Notes under the pieces: model-generated
Seen by the model: the letters and a program-made list of their open reading frames with translations, nothing else
The model's database searches: none
What the model was told of the DNA's origin: nothing
Source of the DNA: Hypsibius dujardini
Lineage: Eukaryota > Tardigrada > Eutardigrada > Parachela > Hypsibiidae
Length of the DNA stretch: 34,909 nt
NCBI GenBank assembly: GCA_001579985.1
Contig: LRSR01011378.1
Span: 1-34,909 of the forward strand
Direction of reading: 5' to 3'
Made by a program: the position numbers and the translations under genes
Shown here: piece after piece, positions 32,587 through 34,909 of the stretch
Position numbering within the stretch: the first letter of the stretch is position 1
Layout: every line of letters starts with the position of its first letter

Positions 32587-33844
32587 GCTATCTTCGAAGT
32601 TTCACGCAGAGACGGTTGAGCAATTTTGCTAAACTAAACTGCTTTTAAAGATTGGTATCTTGCTTAAAATTAGATAGTATGGTTTAGTCATTTGGTACTT
32701 GACCAATATTCGACAGAAAATGCCAAAGTTAATCATTTTGCACTTTTTCTGAATGAAAAGGTCTCCGCAGGCTGTGAGTTGGCCGAAATGTCTAAAAATA
32801 TATGGTTTTTTTTTCATCCACCAAGTTGACCATCTATTGAGAGCCTCTAAAAATAATTGTCTGAATCGAATTGTTGACTGGCACGTGGCTCAACGAAGGC
32901 GTTGTTTTTTGTCGAAAAATGAATAAAACTGACTACTATGGGAGATCATACATTGATTGACTGATGTTTTGACTGGATATGGCGCGGAAAAGTACAAGAA
33001 ACAGTTTTATTCAACGCCACGTTTAAAAGCGCTTTCCGATTTCTGATTTTACAGTTTTAGTGTATACTGGTATTGGCTTTCTAATGTTAACTAAAATTAA
33101 AATCAGCGTCAACCTGTTCAGAGAATCTCAATCTTTTCCTTCTGGCTGTGAACCTGGATTAAACTGTGATATGTCGCATCGATCCGGGACTACTTTTTGC
33201 TGTATACGCAGAGTAATAACGATCGAAGCGTAAGACGGCTGCCAACAAATTTTGTTAGAGTAAACGATTAAAATTTTATCTACAACGGTATAATAAGTGT
33301 AATGCTGTATGTATCCTTGGCAGAATCATCTCGAGTACATTCGCACTAACCGACAGTTCACTTCAAGCCGTTTTTCGATAGGAAGGCAAACCAGAATAGC
33401 CCAGACAGTTTGTACAACCAATGTATGCTGCCCGTTTCGACGCGTAAATATTTCACGCAGTCATCGATCAAGGAAATGTTGAAATAGATGAACACCGATA
33501 ATTATAAGTATATTTTAAGAGGTGAACCTCTTGATTAAGTCCAAAGCAGCAGGCCGCGGCAGCAGGCTGAGCCAACACGTAACGGAGAGTGCCGCACAAG
33601 CGAGATACTGTGCTATGCAGACAGTAGGTGGGGCTTATGAAAGTAGGTTTAATCACTCGGTCTGCAGTTAAGATGGGAAGCACGGTGTGTGTTAGACTAT
33701 GTACTGCCGTATGGCTCAACGCGCCCTTGAGCTGTCCCGATGAGAATGGCTTATCACTACTAGATATATAGCGAAACGTTGATTGTGGATATTTTGCAGC
33801 TCATAACAAGTGTAAACCCAATCCAAATATTTGTATTTCCACCG
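32587..33844. other. Intergenic, nothing recognised
   Basis: No gene, inverted-end element or RNA gene that I can support. The frame at 33468-33719 (minus) has no family match. Confidence 0.4.
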
Positions 33845-34575
33845 GCGCCCCGACATTTGGTACCTCAGCATTTGGTATCCTGACATATGGTACTAGACAT
33901 ATGATATCGAATGATATTTCATACACCGACATAACGTACCGCGACATGTAGATACTAGTGACATTTGGTTTTAATGGTCATGTGGTACGTCGACATATGG
34001 TATTGCGCGGGCCGACAGGTCCTTCAGTGAAATTTTTTTTTGTGTTGCCACATAGGATTATGAAAAGAACACTTCATAGAAGTAAGTAAAAAAACACAGA
34101 TATCTCAATCAACAAAAGCACGCAATCTGATAAAACAAAATGATCCAACCCCATCCTAAAACAGGTATTCTGCTCTGATAAAGTTCTCACATTTATACTT
34201 TTCAAAAAGACATGGACGAAGAATCTTACGGGAAAGGAAATGAAGAATCTTATAGGAAGTCCAAAAATTGTGATACGTTCCAAGGTATTTACCCGACTCG
34301 GTTTTCTCGTGCGCTCCGTGCACGAAGTTCTCCGGCGAGCGGAAAACTGTACCAGTCCATTATGTCGGCAAAAGTAATAATTGTCGGTAAAACAAATGTC
34401 GTCAAGAACGAAATGTCCCTCTATGCATATTGTCGAAGTAGGATCTGTCGCCAAACCATTTGTCGAGTCATAAAACATGTCGTTTTGTACCACATGTTCG
34501 ATTTTCAAAAGTCTGTTACCAAACGTCGCTATACCAAATGTCGGTGTACGATACGTCGCGACATGTCGCGCCACG
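33845..34575. mobile_element. Foldback-like region built of degenerate CGACATTTGGTA motifs
   Basis: From about 33851 the motif (CGACATTTGGTAC, AGCATTTGGTAT, TGACATATGGTAC and so on, spaced about 16-17 bases) runs on the plus strand to about 34010. From about 34330 to 34562 the same motif appears in reverse orientation (TACCAAATGTCGG, ACCAAACGTCG, CAAATGTCG), with an intervening segment between. Inverted arms made of short tandem units are the hallmark of foldback-type elements. The long frames over it on both strands are by-products of the repeats. Confidence 0.55.
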
Positions 34576-34832
34576 ATATAAGAGCGAAGGGTAACACATT
34601 AGGCATCATCATCAATTGAGGCTGTGATAAGATTTGGTACTCTGAATCGAGCTCTAACTCATATTTAAGGTTTATAAGCAAGGCCAGAGTTAAATTTAAA
34701 CTACTCCGCCACCATGGAACACAACTGCTGAACCGCACCTCTTTTAATATGTGTGTCAAATTGGAAGCGCGTATTCAAGAAAAGGCGTATATCTGTAAAG
34801 TTTATTAGTATTGTGATCTTGCCACTGTGAAA

Positions 34833-34909
34833 ATGGACGGCTTGGAGAAGGACTTTTACAAATTACTGGGAGTGACCCGCGACGCCCCTGCCGAGGCCAT
34901 AGTCAGGGC
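34833..34909 (+). CDS. J-domain (DnaJ/Hsp40) protein, N-terminus only
   Basis: From ATG 34833 the 25 visible codons read EKDFYKLLGVTRDAPAEAIV after a four-residue start. This is helix I of a J domain (DFYKLLGV-x-RDA), with the HPD motif expected beyond the window. J-domain proteins stimulate Hsp70 ATPase; which member this is cannot be told. The start is supported by the domain beginning within five residues of it. Confidence 0.75.
   Translation, partial: MDGLEKDFYKLLGVTRDAPAEAIVR

Noticed and set aside
34074-34619. Two long overlapping frames on opposite strands
   Set aside because: They follow the CGACATTTGGTA repeats and resemble no protein.

Overview
The window is nuclear DNA of an invertebrate animal. 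Its genes are split by GT-AG introns and encode metazoan proteins: an IBtk-like ankyrin/RCC1 protein, TXNDC9, the cilium transition-zone protein TMEM231, and LDL-receptor class A (LDLa), receptor tyrosine kinase and neprilysin-like sequences. Intergenic DNA is AT-rich and full of inverted-repeat elements flanked by TA. The phylum cannot be fixed from the sequence; a small ecdysozoan such as a tardigrade is only a guess.

Layout. 1-971 (minus): start of an IBtk-like gene. 1796-4529 (minus): a five-exon orphan gene for a Gln/Gly/Trp-rich protein with an in-frame TAG. 4952-5104: a possible small secreted peptide. 5761-6113: a MITE. 6474-7577: an intact NmrA-like NAD(P)-binding protein gene. 7870-8301: a MITE. 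8768-8876: a near-perfect hairpin. 9099-9335: a broken copy of exon 1 of the NmrA-like gene. 9766-11543 (minus): TXNDC9. 12417-13959: TMEM231, head-to-head with TXNDC9. 14473-15688: a foldback element with 178-base arms and a second inverted repeat nested inside. 15728-16098 (minus): an unrecognised gene fragment.

From 17487 to 32502 most of the recognisable coding sequence is damaged. It starts with a secreted leucine-rich-repeat gene whose first intron carries a pogo-like element. Then come a second pogo-like relic, an LDL-receptor-related (LRP) pseudogene with several stops and an 8-base tandem duplication, a truncated Tc1/mariner transposase, a MITE, a split-kinase receptor tyrosine kinase with two in-frame stops, an M13 (neprilysin) fragment on the minus strand, an intact secreted protein with four LDLa repeats (28582-30764), and a frameshifted GPCR terminal exon. 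The right end holds a foldback-like region built of degenerate CGACATTTGGTA motifs and the first codons of a J-domain protein.

The genes do not form an operon or pathway. The left third is ordinary housekeeping sequence with small introns; the right two thirds look like a graveyard of receptor genes colonised by DNA transposons. The observations most worth checking are the TAG in a tobamovirus-like leaky context inside an otherwise coherent five-exon gene, the paired hairpin elements sharing GTACTGTA ends, and the clustered receptor pseudogenes.
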